Shown: piece after piece, positions 1 through 5,776 of the stretch
Layout: the number at the start of each line of letters is the position of its first letter
Numbering within the stretch: the stretch's first letter is position 1
Assembly (NCBI GenBank): GCA_027322565.1
Contig: DAHVRG010000292.1
Location: 1 to 7,989, forward strand
DNA length: 7,989 nucleotides
Direction of reading: 5' to 3'
Source of the DNA: Georgenia sp.
Lineage (GTDB): Bacteria > Actinomycetota > Actinomycetes > Actinomycetales > Actinomycetaceae
The notes under the pieces: generated by a model
The model's database searches: none
Told to the model about the DNA's origin: nothing
Seen by the model: the letters and a program-made list of their open reading frames with translations, nothing else
Program-made: the position numbers and the translations under genes

Positions 1-237
1 GGCATCGCCCTGGACGAAGGCGCGGGCGTCGTACCAGTGGATGCTCAGGTCGATGTTGCGCCACAGCGGGTAGGCGTAGAACACCACGAGGTAGACGAGC
101 AGAGGCGCGACGAACGCCACGCCGGCCCAAGTGGTGGCGGAGGGACGCCGCCTCCGGCGCGGCCCCGGGGCGTCGGCGCTGGTGGCCTCTGCCCCGGGGG
201 CGCGGGTCGGCACGACGTCGGAGGGAGTCGTGGACAT
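1..237 (-). CDS. Carbohydrate ABC transporter permease, MalF/UgpA type (N-terminal 79 residues)
   Basis: Inner-membrane subunit of a sugar importer; only its N-terminus is visible and the frame is open through the left edge. The protein begins with a polar, Pro/Ala-rich cytoplasmic tail and a basic cluster at residues 27-31 (RRRRR). A hydrophobic helix follows at about 37-58, with the FVAPLLVYL...FYAYPLW pattern typical of the first helix of MalF-type permeases, then NIDLSIHWYD. The start is the ATG at 237-235; upstream there is only a weak purine stretch (AAGTAGG), so expression may depend on the gene before it. It lies 35 bases after the binding-protein gene on the same strand, the usual order for these importers, and a second permease (MalG type) probably follows outside the window. 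The substrate cannot be told from this fragment. Confidence 0.88.
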   Translation of the reverse strand, partial: MSTTPSDVVPTRAPGAEATSADAPGPRRRRRPSATTWAGVAFVAPLLVYLVVFYAYPLWRNIDLSIHWYDARAFVQGDA

Positions 238-247
238 GACACCTACT

Positions 248-265
248 TCGGTCGGGTCGGTCGGG
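248..265. repeat. Perfect tandem 9-bp duplication in the gap between binding protein and permease genes
   Basis: TCGGTCGGG occurs at 248-256 and again at 257-265 with no gap. It fills most of the 35-base space between the stop of the binding-protein gene and the start of the permease gene, just upstream of the weak ribosome site of the permease. It looks like a slippage duplication. Any effect on permease translation is inference. Confidence 0.6.
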
Positions 266-272
266 TGCTGGC

Positions 273-1529
273 TCAGCCGTTGACCGCGGCCTCCGCCTCG
301 GCCTGGGCCTGGGCGAGGGCGTCGCTCACGCTCATGGCACCGCTCGTGGCGTTCTGCACCGCGGTCCACAGTGCCTCGGAGATGAGCGGGTAGTCGGTGC
401 CGAGGTTGTCCCCCGTGCGGCCCTTGGCCGAGCGCACGGCCTCGACCCACGTCTCCAGCTCCGGGTGGTCGGCGAGCAGGGCCTCCTGGCCCTCCGCCGT
501 CGGCGGGATGTAGTAGGCGAAGGTGGTCGCCGTCTCGGCGAGGCCCTCCGGCGTCGTCATGCACTCGACGATCGCGGTGGTCACCTCGTAGCGCGCCTCG
601 TCGTCCTGGACGGGCGCGACGATGAACTCACCGCCCGTGGGCGCGGGCGCCACACCCCCGTCCGGGCCGGGGATCTGGATGACACCGACGGGGAAGTCGG
701 CCTCGGCGGCGCTGTTGACCTGCCAGGTGCCGTTCTCGACGAAGCCGAAGTCACCGGTGAGGAACTCCTCCCAGGTGGTGTTCTGGGAGTTGTTGATGAC
801 CGTGTTGGGGGCGTAGCCCGCGTCGATCCAGTCCACCCACAGCTGCAGGGCCCGCTCGGCCTCGGGCGAGTCCAGCCGGCGCAGGTCTGCGCCGGCGCCC
901 CAGAACCACGGGAGGAACTGGAAGGAGCCCTCCTCGGTGCCGATCCCGGCGAAGGTGATGCCGCGGTGCCCGGCGTCGTCGATCGCCGCCAGTGCCGCGG
1001 TGAGGGAGTCCCAGTCGGTGATGGTGGCGGGGTCGACACCGGCGGCCGCGAGGACGTCCTCGTTGTAGAAGAGGGCGAGGGTGTTCGCGCCGATCGGGAT
1101 GCCGTAGGCCTCACCGTCGATGACGCCGGCGCCGAGCAGGTTCTCGTCGATGGCTGCGGTGTCGAAGCCGAGCTCTCCCATCGTCGTGAGCATGCCGGTG
1201 CCGGCGAGGGTGGAGACCGCCGGGTTGTCGAGCAGGATGATGTCCGGCGCGTTGCCCTCCTGGGCGGCGAGGAGGGCCTGGTTGGTCAGCTGCGTGGTGT
1301 CGAAGGCGGTGCGGTCGATCGTCACGCCGGCGTCGGTGCCGCAGGCGGCGACGCGGTTGGCCCAGTCGGACCCGTCCGCGTGCTGCGGGTAGGGGTCCCA
1401 CCAGGTGTAGGTGTCACCGCTCGCGGAGCCGCCGTCGCCGTCGGCGGACGAGCAGGCGACGAGCGCACCTGAGGCGAGCAGCGTGGATGCGGCGACCGCG
1501 ACGGTGCGAAGCGTTCGGGGGGTGGCCAT
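273..1529 (-). CDS. Extracellular solute-binding lipoprotein of a carbohydrate ABC importer (family 1, MalE-like)
   Basis: This 418-residue protein captures a sugar outside the cell and delivers it to the permease. Residues 1-26 form a lipoprotein signal peptide: Arg at positions 5 and 8, a hydrophobic stretch, and a lipobox L23-V-A-C26, so Cys26 should be lipidated after cleavage. A Ser/Gly/Asp-rich linker follows. Family patterns are the APDIILLDNP segment at about 95-103, YGIPIGANTLALFYN at about 142-156, and the helix start AAAGVDPATITDWDSL at about 161-176. The length is normal for family 1 binding proteins. The reading frame extends well upstream, but the signal peptide and the AAGGAGGA site just upstream of the ATG fix the start here. 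The gene lies 53 bases after the lacI-type gene and 35 before the permease. The substrate is unknown; an oligosaccharide or other carbohydrate is likely from family and context. Confidence 0.93.
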   Translation of the reverse strand: MATPRTLRTVAVAASTLLASGALVACSSADGDGGSASGDTYTWWDPYPQHADGSDWANRVAACGTDAGVTIDRTAFDTTQLTNQALLAAQEGNAPDIILLDNPAVSTLAGTGMLTTMGELGFDTAAIDENLLGAGVIDGEAYGIPIGANTLALFYNEDVLAAAGVDPATITDWDSLTAALAAIDDAGHRGITFAGIGTEEGSFQFLPWFWGAGADLRRLDSPEAERALQLWVDWIDAGYAPNTVINNSQNTTWEEFLTGDFGFVENGTWQVNSAAEADFPVGVIQIPGPDGGVAPAPTGGEFIVAPVQDDEARYEVTTAIVECMTTPEGLAETATTFAYYIPPTAEGQEALLADHPELETWVEAVRSAKGRTGDNLGTDYPLISEALWTAVQNATSGAMSVSDALAQAQAEAEAAVNG

Positions 1530-1536
1530 CGGACGT

Positions 1537-1544
1537 TCCTCCTT
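1537..1544 (-). promoter_or_regulatory. Strong ribosome binding site of the binding-protein gene
   Basis: AAGGAGGA on the minus strand ends 7 bases before the ATG at 1529-1527. It decides the start: the same frame is open for another 162 codons upstream, but that part lies across the lacI-type gene and has no family resemblance. The match is better than the site of the permease gene, which fits the usual need for excess binding protein. Confidence 0.85.
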
Positions 1545-1559
1545 GGGTGGGGTGCTGGT

Positions 1560-1577
1560 GGCGCCGGCTCTGGCGCC
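1560..1577 (-). promoter_or_regulatory. GC-rich stem-loop between the lacI-type gene and the binding-protein gene
   Basis: GGCGCC at 1560-1565 and 1572-1577 pair into a 6-bp stem with a 6-base loop. It lies 5 bases past the stop of the lacI-type gene and upstream of the binding-protein ribosome site. There is no U-run after it. It could be a partial terminator or a stability/processing hairpin that raises the transporter message relative to the regulator message; both are inference. Confidence 0.4.
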
Positions 1578-1582
1578 TCCGG

Positions 1583-2602
1583 TTACGGTCGGGGCGGCTG
1601 AGTGCTGCCTCGGTCCTTGAGCTCGGGTGAGATGAGCCGCGTGACGTAGGGGTCGCGCTGGCCCGCGGCCGACTCGATCCGGCGGACCAGCTGGCGCACC
1701 GCCATCGCCCCCAGCCGGTCGGGGGCGCTCTCGATGAAGGAGAAGGGCAGGCTGAAGGTGCGCGCGAAGTCCTCGGAGTACCGTCCGATGACCGAGTAGT
1801 GCGCCGGGGAGCTCAGCCCCCGTGCGTTGAGCACGGTGGGCAGGGCCGCTGCCGCCGCCTCGTTGTTGAGCAGCAGCCCGGTCGCGCCGGGGTGTGCGTC
1901 GAGCAGCTGGTGCAGCTCGTTGCCGATCTCCGGCTGGTGGGACGACCCGTACACGGCGTGCAGCGTGACGCCTCGCCGTGCGGCCTCCTCCTGGGCGGCG
2001 TCGCGCAGCCGCCACACGTAGGCGCCGCCCCGCTCGACGACGTGCTCGGGCTGCGAGACGAGGATGAGCTCGCGGTGCCCCAGGTCGGCGAGCTGGTCGA
2101 CCATGAGGCGGCCGGCCTCGGGGAAGTCGAGGTCGAAGACGTCGAGCCCGGTGCAGTCCTCCGGCAGTCCGACGAGGGCGCCGGGCTGGCCGGCCGCACG
2201 CAGGACGGGCAGCCGGGGGTCGCGGTCGGCGACGTTGAGCAGGACGACGCCGTCGACCATACGGGAGTCGGTGATCCGCCGCAGGGCCGAGGGGCCGTCG
2301 GCGTCGGTGACGAGGAGGATGTCGTAGCCCAGCTCCCGCGCGGTGTCCGAGACACCGAGCATGTACTGGAGCATCGCCGGGGCGAACTCGTCCTCGAGGA
2401 ACTGAGCGAACAGGCCGATGACCCGGGTCTGAGCCGTGGCCAGTGCCCGCGCGCCCGCGTTCGGGGTGTACCCGAGCTCCTCGACGGCGGCGAGCACCCG
2501 CTCACGCACCTCCTGCGAGATGGAGCGCTTGCCGGACAGTGCGTAGGAGGCGGTGCTGCGAGAGACACCCGCCAGCCGAGCAACGTCGGCAATCGTCGCC
2601 AT
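1583..2602 (-). CDS. LacI-family transcriptional regulator of the sugar operon
   Basis: This 339-residue DNA-binding protein is expected to repress the downstream transporter genes until a sugar binds. An N-terminal helix-turn-helix spans about residues 3-22 (IADVARLAGVSRSTASYALS). The hinge region lies at about 47-57 (PNAGARALATA), with the Leu-Ala pair that inserts into the minor groove in LacI proteins. Residues from about 60 form a periplasmic-binding-protein-like effector domain, with VIGLFAQ, MVDGVVLLN and LADLGHRELILVS patterns. The start is ATG with GAGGAGGG 5 bases upstream. It is the first gene of the operon; the binding-protein gene follows after 53 bases. Three palindromes of the type LacI regulators bind surround its promoter, so it probably controls itself. 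The effector is unknown. Confidence 0.94.
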   Translation of the reverse strand: MATIADVARLAGVSRSTASYALSGKRSISQEVRERVLAAVEELGYTPNAGARALATAQTRVIGLFAQFLEDEFAPAMLQYMLGVSDTARELGYDILLVTDADGPSALRRITDSRMVDGVVLLNVADRDPRLPVLRAAGQPGALVGLPEDCTGLDVFDLDFPEAGRLMVDQLADLGHRELILVSQPEHVVERGGAYVWRLRDAAQEEAARRGVTLHAVYGSSHQPEIGNELHQLLDAHPGATGLLLNNEAAAAALPTVLNARGLSSPAHYSVIGRYSEDFARTFSLPFSFIESAPDRLGAMAVRQLVRRIESAAGQRDPYVTRLISPELKDRGSTQPPRP

Positions 2603-2613
2603 GACGACCCTCC

Positions 2614-2627
2614 TCGAACCGGTTCGA
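2614..2627. promoter_or_regulatory. Operator O1: perfect 14-bp palindrome, likely LacI-family site
   Basis: TCGAACCGGTTCGA is a perfect palindrome with a central CpG, the typical form of LacI-family operators. It lies in the predicted leader of the lacI-type gene and touches its ribosome site. Its centre is 17 bp from that of O2, so the two lie about one and a half helical turns apart. Confidence 0.78.
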
Positions 2628-2631
2628 CTGT

Positions 2632-2643
2632 CGAACCGGTTCG
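2632..2643. promoter_or_regulatory. Operator O2: perfect 12-bp palindrome over the predicted transcription start
   Basis: CGAACCGGTTCG repeats the core of O1 exactly. It lies 3 bases downstream of the predicted -10 box (2647-2652) and covers the expected transcription start near 2640, a placement that would block RNA polymerase. Confidence 0.78.
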
Positions 2644-2646
2644 CTC

Positions 2647-2677
2647 ACCTTAGCGGAACTTCAAAGGTGTGAGTCAA
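2647..2677 (-). promoter_or_regulatory. Promoter of the lacI-binding protein-permease operon
   Basis: On the minus strand TTGACT (2677-2672) is a close match to the -35 consensus, and TAAGGT (2652-2647) fits the actinobacterial TAnnnT -10 pattern; the spacer is 19 bases. The predicted start is near 2640, which gives a leader of about 38 bases containing O1 and the ribosome site. O2 overlaps the start. No other promoter is evident before the binding-protein or permease gene. Confidence 0.65.
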
Positions 2678-2696
2678 GAATCGGGGCGAACGGTGT

Positions 2697-2708
2697 CGAA
2701 CCGATTCG
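2697..2708. promoter_or_regulatory. Operator O3: imperfect upstream copy of the palindrome
   Basis: CGAACCGATTCG matches O1/O2 at 11 of 12 positions, with one mismatched pair. It lies 19 bases upstream of the -35 box, and its centre is 65 bp from O2. A distal operator at such a spacing could allow DNA looping between bound dimers. A weaker half-site-like CGAACGG lies just before it, near 2687-2693. Confidence 0.6.
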
Positions 2709-2812
2709 CCGAGGAGGTGTCTGGTGGTCGGGCGGACGAGTGCGCCTGGCGAGGGGGCACCGGTCGGCCGCACGCGTTCCTGCCGCCCGCGCCGGCCTCG
2801 GCTCGGCGGACG

Positions 2813-2827
2813 CGCCGGGTTCCGGCG
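2813..2827 (-). terminator. Possible GC hairpin terminator after the alpha/beta hydrolase gene
   Basis: CGCCGG (2813-2818) and CCGGCG (2822-2827) form a perfect 6-bp stem with a 3-base loop, 31 bases after the hydrolase stop. A second self-complementary block, GCCCCGGGGC, lies at 2837-2846. There is no U-run, which is common in actinobacterial terminators, but in DNA this GC-rich such hairpins also arise by chance. The rest of 2709-2858 shows no gene or other structure I can support. Confidence 0.3.
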
Positions 2828-2858
2828 AGGATGCCGGCCCCGGGGCACCGACCCGCGC

Positions 2859-3791
2859 TCAGCCGGCCGAGCCGCTCCGGCTGTCCACCGGCTGCCCGGC
2901 GAAGTCGGCAATTCGCGTCACGACCTCGGGCGTCCACAGCACCCGCCGGTGCCCCAGCCCGTCGGTGAGCACGAGCTCGGCCCCCGGCCACACGTCGACC
3001 AGCCGCTCGGAGACCCGCGGCGGCGCCTCGGCGTCACCGGAGTCGTGGACGGCGAGCAGCGGCACCTCGGGCTGCTCGGCGAGGACCTCCGCGGCGAGGG
3101 CCGGCCCGTCGAACGCCGCCCTTGGGATGCCGATGATCTCCTCGATGCGGTCGAGCAACCGCGTCCGCGACCGTGCGCCGAGGCCGGTGAGGCCGCGGAA
3201 GGAGTCGACGAGCTCGTCGATGTCGGTGGCCGCGGCGACGGTGACGAGTGCACCGAGTCCCGTGCGGTGATGCCGGGCGGCCCAGAGCACGGCCAGAGCG
3301 CCGAGCGAGTGCGCGACCGTCAGCGCCGGCTCGCCGTGCTGCCCCACCACGAGGGCGTGGGCATGGGCCATCTCCATGACACGGGTGGACCGCGGGCCGT
3401 ATCCGCCGGCGGGCGAGTCACCGTGGCTGGGTGCGTCATGGACGACCACGCGGTAGCCGGCGTCGCGCAGCGGGCCGACCAGCGCGCCGAGCTGCTGCCA
3501 GTGACCACCCCACCCGTGGACGAGGTAGGCGGTGGGCCGGCCCGCGCCCTCCACGTCGTAGACCCGGCCGCGGACGACGAGGCCGTCACCGGTGAGCTCG
3601 AACGGCTCCCCACCCTCGGGCTGGCGCGCACGCCGGCGCTCGGGTGACGCGGTCTTCGGGAGCCGGAACCACAGCCGGGCACCGAGCCGGGCAGCGAGCG
3701 GTGGGAGCGTGGTGTCGATGGCCCCGAAGAGGCCCTGGAGCATCCGCTGCGCGCGCGTCGTACGAACGGTCGTGCTTTTCTTCTCAGCCAC
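2859..3791 (-). CDS. Alpha/beta hydrolase, probable serine hydrolase, paired with a TetR regulator
   Basis: This 310-residue protein probably hydrolyses an ester, amide or similar bond; the substrate is unknown. The alpha/beta hydrolase fold shows in order: the oxyanion-hole loop LVHGWGGH (about 90-97), strand and turn RVVVHDAPSHGDS (114-126), and the nucleophile elbow AHSLGA with Ser162. The acid Asp253 lies in LLAVHDSGDAEAPP, and the catalytic His281 in DGLGHRRVL. All three triad residues are therefore present, though the elbow begins with Ala rather than the usual Gly. There is no signal peptide, so it is cytoplasmic. Residues 1-60 are a basic extension before the core. The start is GTG at 3791-3789 with GAGAGG upstream; an internal ATG at codon 17 is possible. 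It lies 54 bases after tetR on the same strand, so the two are probably co-transcribed and TetR-controlled. Confidence 0.88.
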   Translation of the reverse strand: MAEKKSTTVRTTRAQRMLQGLFGAIDTTLPPLAARLGARLWFRLPKTASPERRRARQPEGGEPFELTGDGLVVRGRVYDVEGAGRPTAYLVHGWGGHWQQLGALVGPLRDAGYRVVVHDAPSHGDSPAGGYGPRSTRVMEMAHAHALVVGQHGEPALTVAHSLGALAVLWAARHHRTGLGALVTVAAATDIDELVDSFRGLTGLGARSRTRLLDRIEEIIGIPRAAFDGPALAAEVLAEQPEVPLLAVHDSGDAEAPPRVSERLVDVWPGAELVLTDGLGHRRVLWTPEVVTRIADFAGQPVDSRSGSAG

Positions 3792-3845
3792 GTCGGGCCT
3801 CTCTGCTGAACGGGAGCGGTGCCGTCCGACCGGGACGGCGCGGGG

Positions 3846-4457
3846 TCAGGTGCGGACGGAGGCGAGCAGCCGCTCGAACGTCGCCATCGCGTACTCGCGG
3901 GCGCGCGGGTTGCGCATGAGCCGGGCGGCGACGTGGTGGGCGAGGATGATGCCGTAGCACTCCTGCGCGACGGCGTCCGGGTCGACGTCCTTTCGGAAGG
4001 CCCCCGCCCGGACTCCCGAGCGGTACATGATGGCGATCGAGTCGAGCAGATCGGTCTGGTGCGCGACGAGCCGCTCCCGTACCGGGCCGTCCGGCAGGTC
4101 GTCGAACTCCATCGATCCGGCGGCGAACACGCAGCCACCGGGCATCGCGTACTCGGCGTCGGTGTCCCACCCCAGCCAGCGCTCGACGAGCGTGCGCAGG
4201 CGCGGCTCCCCCGCCGGCTCGCGCAGCGCGGGCAGCACGACGTGCAGCCGGAAGCGGTCCGCGGCGAAGTCGAGCGTCTCGATCTGGAGCCGGCTCTTGG
4301 ACCGGAAGTGCGCGAACAGACCGCTCTTCGACATCTCGAGCCGGTCGGCGAGCGTCCCGATGGTCAGGCCGTTGAGGCCGACGACGCTCGCCTGCCGCAG
4401 CGCCTCGCGCAGGGCGAGCTCGCGCGTCTCCGCGCCCTTGCTCATGACCTTGGCCAC
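3846..4457 (-). CDS. TetR/AcrR-family transcriptional regulator
   Basis: This 203-residue protein is a one-component repressor that releases DNA on binding a small molecule. The N-terminal helix-turn-helix spans about residues 32-51 (TIGTLADRLEMSKSGLFAHF), followed by the usual FRSKSRLQIETL. The C-terminal ligand domain carries PGGCVFAAGSMEFDDLPDGPVRERL at about 106-130, a pattern familiar from a large actinobacterial TetR subgroup; I cannot name the ligand. The GTG at 4457 is chosen because the predicted transcription start falls on it. The ATG at 4445, with a short AAGG before it, would give 199 residues and also keeps the whole DNA-binding domain. It precedes the hydrolase gene and is divergent from the small membrane-protein gene starting at 4626, so it could control both. 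Confidence 0.93.
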   Translation of the reverse strand: MAKVMSKGAETRELALREALRQASVVGLNGLTIGTLADRLEMSKSGLFAHFRSKSRLQIETLDFAADRFRLHVVLPALREPAGEPRLRTLVERWLGWDTDAEYAMPGGCVFAAGSMEFDDLPDGPVRERLVAHQTDLLDSIAIMYRSGVRAGAFRKDVDPDAVAQECYGIILAHHVAARLMRNPRAREYAMATFERLLASVRT

Positions 4458-4463
4458 CCACCA

Positions 4464-4492
4464 ATAAAAGCACGCTCGTTCGGTCGCGGCAA
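4464..4492 (-). promoter_or_regulatory. tetR promoter, predicted to give a leaderless message
   Basis: On the minus strand TTGCCG (4492-4487) and TTTTAT (4469-4464) are separated by exactly 17 bases. The -10 is the only AT-rich patch in the gap (4458-4625). The expected start, 6-7 bases past the -10, falls on or next to the GTG at 4457. No convincing ribosome site precedes that GTG, and leaderless messages are common in Actinobacteria. Confidence 0.6.
4470..4481. promoter_or_regulatory. Candidate TetR operator inside the tetR promoter spacer
   Basis: On the minus strand GAACGAGCGTGC is an imperfect palindrome: four of five pairs match around a 2-base centre (ACG..CGT core). It sits wholly between the -35 and -10 boxes, the usual place for a self-repressing TetR site. 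The site is short and a chance match cannot be excluded. Confidence 0.35.
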
Positions 4493-4581
4493 GGTCCGGA
4501 GGCGTCCGATCTCGACGGAGTGCACCCGGCGGCGGTGTCGGAGGCCGGCAGACCCCCGCTGCGGGTGTCAGATGTCGGCGC

Positions 4582-4587
4582 TAGCGT
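4582..4587 (+). promoter_or_regulatory. Weak candidate -10 box for the small membrane-protein gene
   Basis: TAGCGT fits the TAnnnT pattern and would start an RNA near 4594, leaving a leader of about 30 bases with the AAGGAG site. No acceptable -35 hexamer stands 16-19 bases upstream. The remainder of 4493-4581 shows nothing I can name. Confidence 0.25.
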
Positions 4588-4625
4588 CCGCTCCGACAGC
4601 CCCGACCCGACAAGGAGCCACTCCC

Positions 4626-4955
4626 ATGAACCCCGACCCGAACATTCCTACCTACGTCGCAGTCGTGGAACGCAACGCCGGAGTGTTCCTCGGCTCCGGG
4701 ATCGTCGCCCAGGTGCTCGGGCTCGGCATCCAGCTCAACAACCTCGGCTCCTTGCGGCCGAGCAGCGGCGCGGTGGCCATCGGGGGTCTGCTCGTCCTCG
4801 TCGGTCTCGCACTGCTCGTCACGGGGATCGCAAAGGTCGTGAAGAACGTCGAGGCCACCGCGACCGCCACGGTCACCGCCGAGAACCTGCTACGCGACAT
4901 CCGCAACGTCACGGTGGCGCAGTACCACGAGAACAGGAACGCCCGCGAGAGCTGA
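4626..4955 (+). CDS. Small protein with two predicted membrane helices, family not recognised
   Basis: I do not recognise this 109-residue protein. The N-terminus (1-16) is polar. Residues about 18-38 (AGVFLGSGIVAQVLGLGIQL) and 47-68 (SGAVAIGGLLVLVGLALLVTGI) form two hydrophobic helices joined by a short loop with NNLGSLRPS. A basic patch follows (KVVKN, 70-74), then an Ala/Thr-rich stretch ATATATVTAE and a charged C-terminal tail of about 25 residues that could form an amphipathic helix. By the positive-inside rule, the basic patch suggests that the C-terminus is cytoplasmic. The start is ATG with AAGGAG at 4612-4617, 8 bases upstream; codon use matches the neighbours. It is the only plus-strand gene here, divergent from tetR (168-base gap) and convergent with the XpaC-like gene (26-base gap). 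The site and context show it is a real gene; its function is unknown. Confidence 0.8.
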   Translation: MNPDPNIPTYVAVVERNAGVFLGSGIVAQVLGLGIQLNNLGSLRPSSGAVAIGGLLVLVGLALLVTGIAKVVKNVEATATATVTAENLLRDIRNVTVAQYHENRNARES

Positions 4956-4981
4956 TCCCCCGCCCCGAACCTCTCAGGTCC

Positions 4982-5776
4982 CTACTTCACCCCGAAGTCG
5001 AAGGCGTCCTGCTTCCGGTGGCCGAACTTCTCCCGGAGGAAGTTGCCCATCGTCGTGAGCTGCGCCGGCGCGTGGCTGTGCCGCGCCGCGTGGAGCGCCT
5101 CGGCCTGGCGGAAGAGCAGGTCGAGCTGCTCGGCGAGCTCCTCCTTCGGGGTGCGCCCGTTCGGCTGACGCGCGTCGAGCAGGCGCGCCGGGATGGCGAG
5201 GTAGCCGCGCACCACCGCCGGGAGGTACTCCCGCACGAGGGCGTCGAGCTCGTACTCGAAGCTCGCGTCGCGGGTGGGCTCGCGTCGCTCGGCCTCGACG
5301 ACGGCGTCGAGCACCTGGCAGGTCTCCAGGAGCGTGACGTACGCGCCGGACGGGAGCCGGGGCCGCTGCCGCCGCGCCAGGGAGCCGACCCAGGTGAGGG
5401 TGGCGGCCCGGCCGTCGGCACCCTCGAGCGCGGCCTCCGCCGGCGGTGAGGTGGTGACCTGCGCGGTGGGCGCGTCGGTCTCCTCGGGGAGGAGCCGGTG
5501 CCACCACCGGCGCCGGGCCGGGAGCCACAGGTCGCGCAGGTGCCAGGCACGTACGCCCGAGGCCCCCATCGACACGAGGGCGAGGAGCCCGCCCAGGCCG
5601 ATGACGTCGAGCACGAAGATGCCCACCGCGAAGCCGGCCGCGTACACGAGCCCCTCGAGGATCACCAGCGCCCGCTTCTTCACCGCGCCGATGACGAGGA
5701 CGAGGAAGGCGAGGAGGGGCAGGAAGAGGACGACGAGGCCGACCTTGACGACGTTGCCCAGCGTCCAGCGTGTCAT
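4982..5776 (-). CDS. XpaC-like membrane protein, partner of TelA
   Basis: This 264-residue membrane protein has hydrophobic helices at about 11-30 and 39-75, the latter long enough for two passes. Basic segment 78-94 (RAWHLRDLWLPARRRWW) follows, then a variable linker (about 98-130) rich in Pro, Ala and Thr. The C-terminal helical domain (about 140-255) shows the XpaC pattern: EYLPAVVRGYLAIPARLL, EELAEQLDLLFRQAEAL, and LTTMGNFLREKFG near the end. XpaC in Bacillus is named for 5-bromo-4-chloroindolyl phosphate hydrolysis, a plate phenotype that does not establish an enzyme, and I see no catalytic motif. Start ATG overlaps the telA stop by 4 bases (ATGA), with GGAGGG upstream, so translation is probably coupled to telA. 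The family assignment rests on remembered pattern and gene pairing rather than a search; the membrane-protein call is firm. Confidence 0.75.
   Translation of the reverse strand: MTRWTLGNVVKVGLVVLFLPLLAFLVLVIGAVKKRALVILEGLVYAAGFAVGIFVLDVIGLGGLLALVSMGASGVRAWHLRDLWLPARRRWWHRLLPEETDAPTAQVTTSPPAEAALEGADGRAATLTWVGSLARRQRPRLPSGAYVTLLETCQVLDAVVEAERREPTRDASFEYELDALVREYLPAVVRGYLAIPARLLDARQPNGRTPKEELAEQLDLLFRQAEALHAARHSHAPAQLTTMGNFLREKFGHRKQDAFDFGVK

Noticed and set aside
1530..2015. N-terminal extension of the binding-protein frame
   Set aside because: The frame is open by chance through the lacI-type gene; the true start is set by the lipoprotein signal peptide and the AAGGAGGA site.
1799..2653. A 284-codon plus-strand frame opposite the lacI-type gene (and a similar one at 465-1472 opposite the binding protein)
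   Set aside because: These are antisense shadows: low-complexity Arg/Gly/Val/Glu sequence, no ribosome site, and the minus-strand frames carry clear domains.
3819..4625. Upstream extension of the small membrane-protein frame
   Set aside because: It runs antisense through tetR and its promoter; the ATG at 4626 has its own ribosome site and starts the plausible protein.
4969..4979. Small hairpin ACCT-CTC-AGGT between the convergent genes
   Set aside because: A 4-bp stem without a U-run is too weak to call a terminator.
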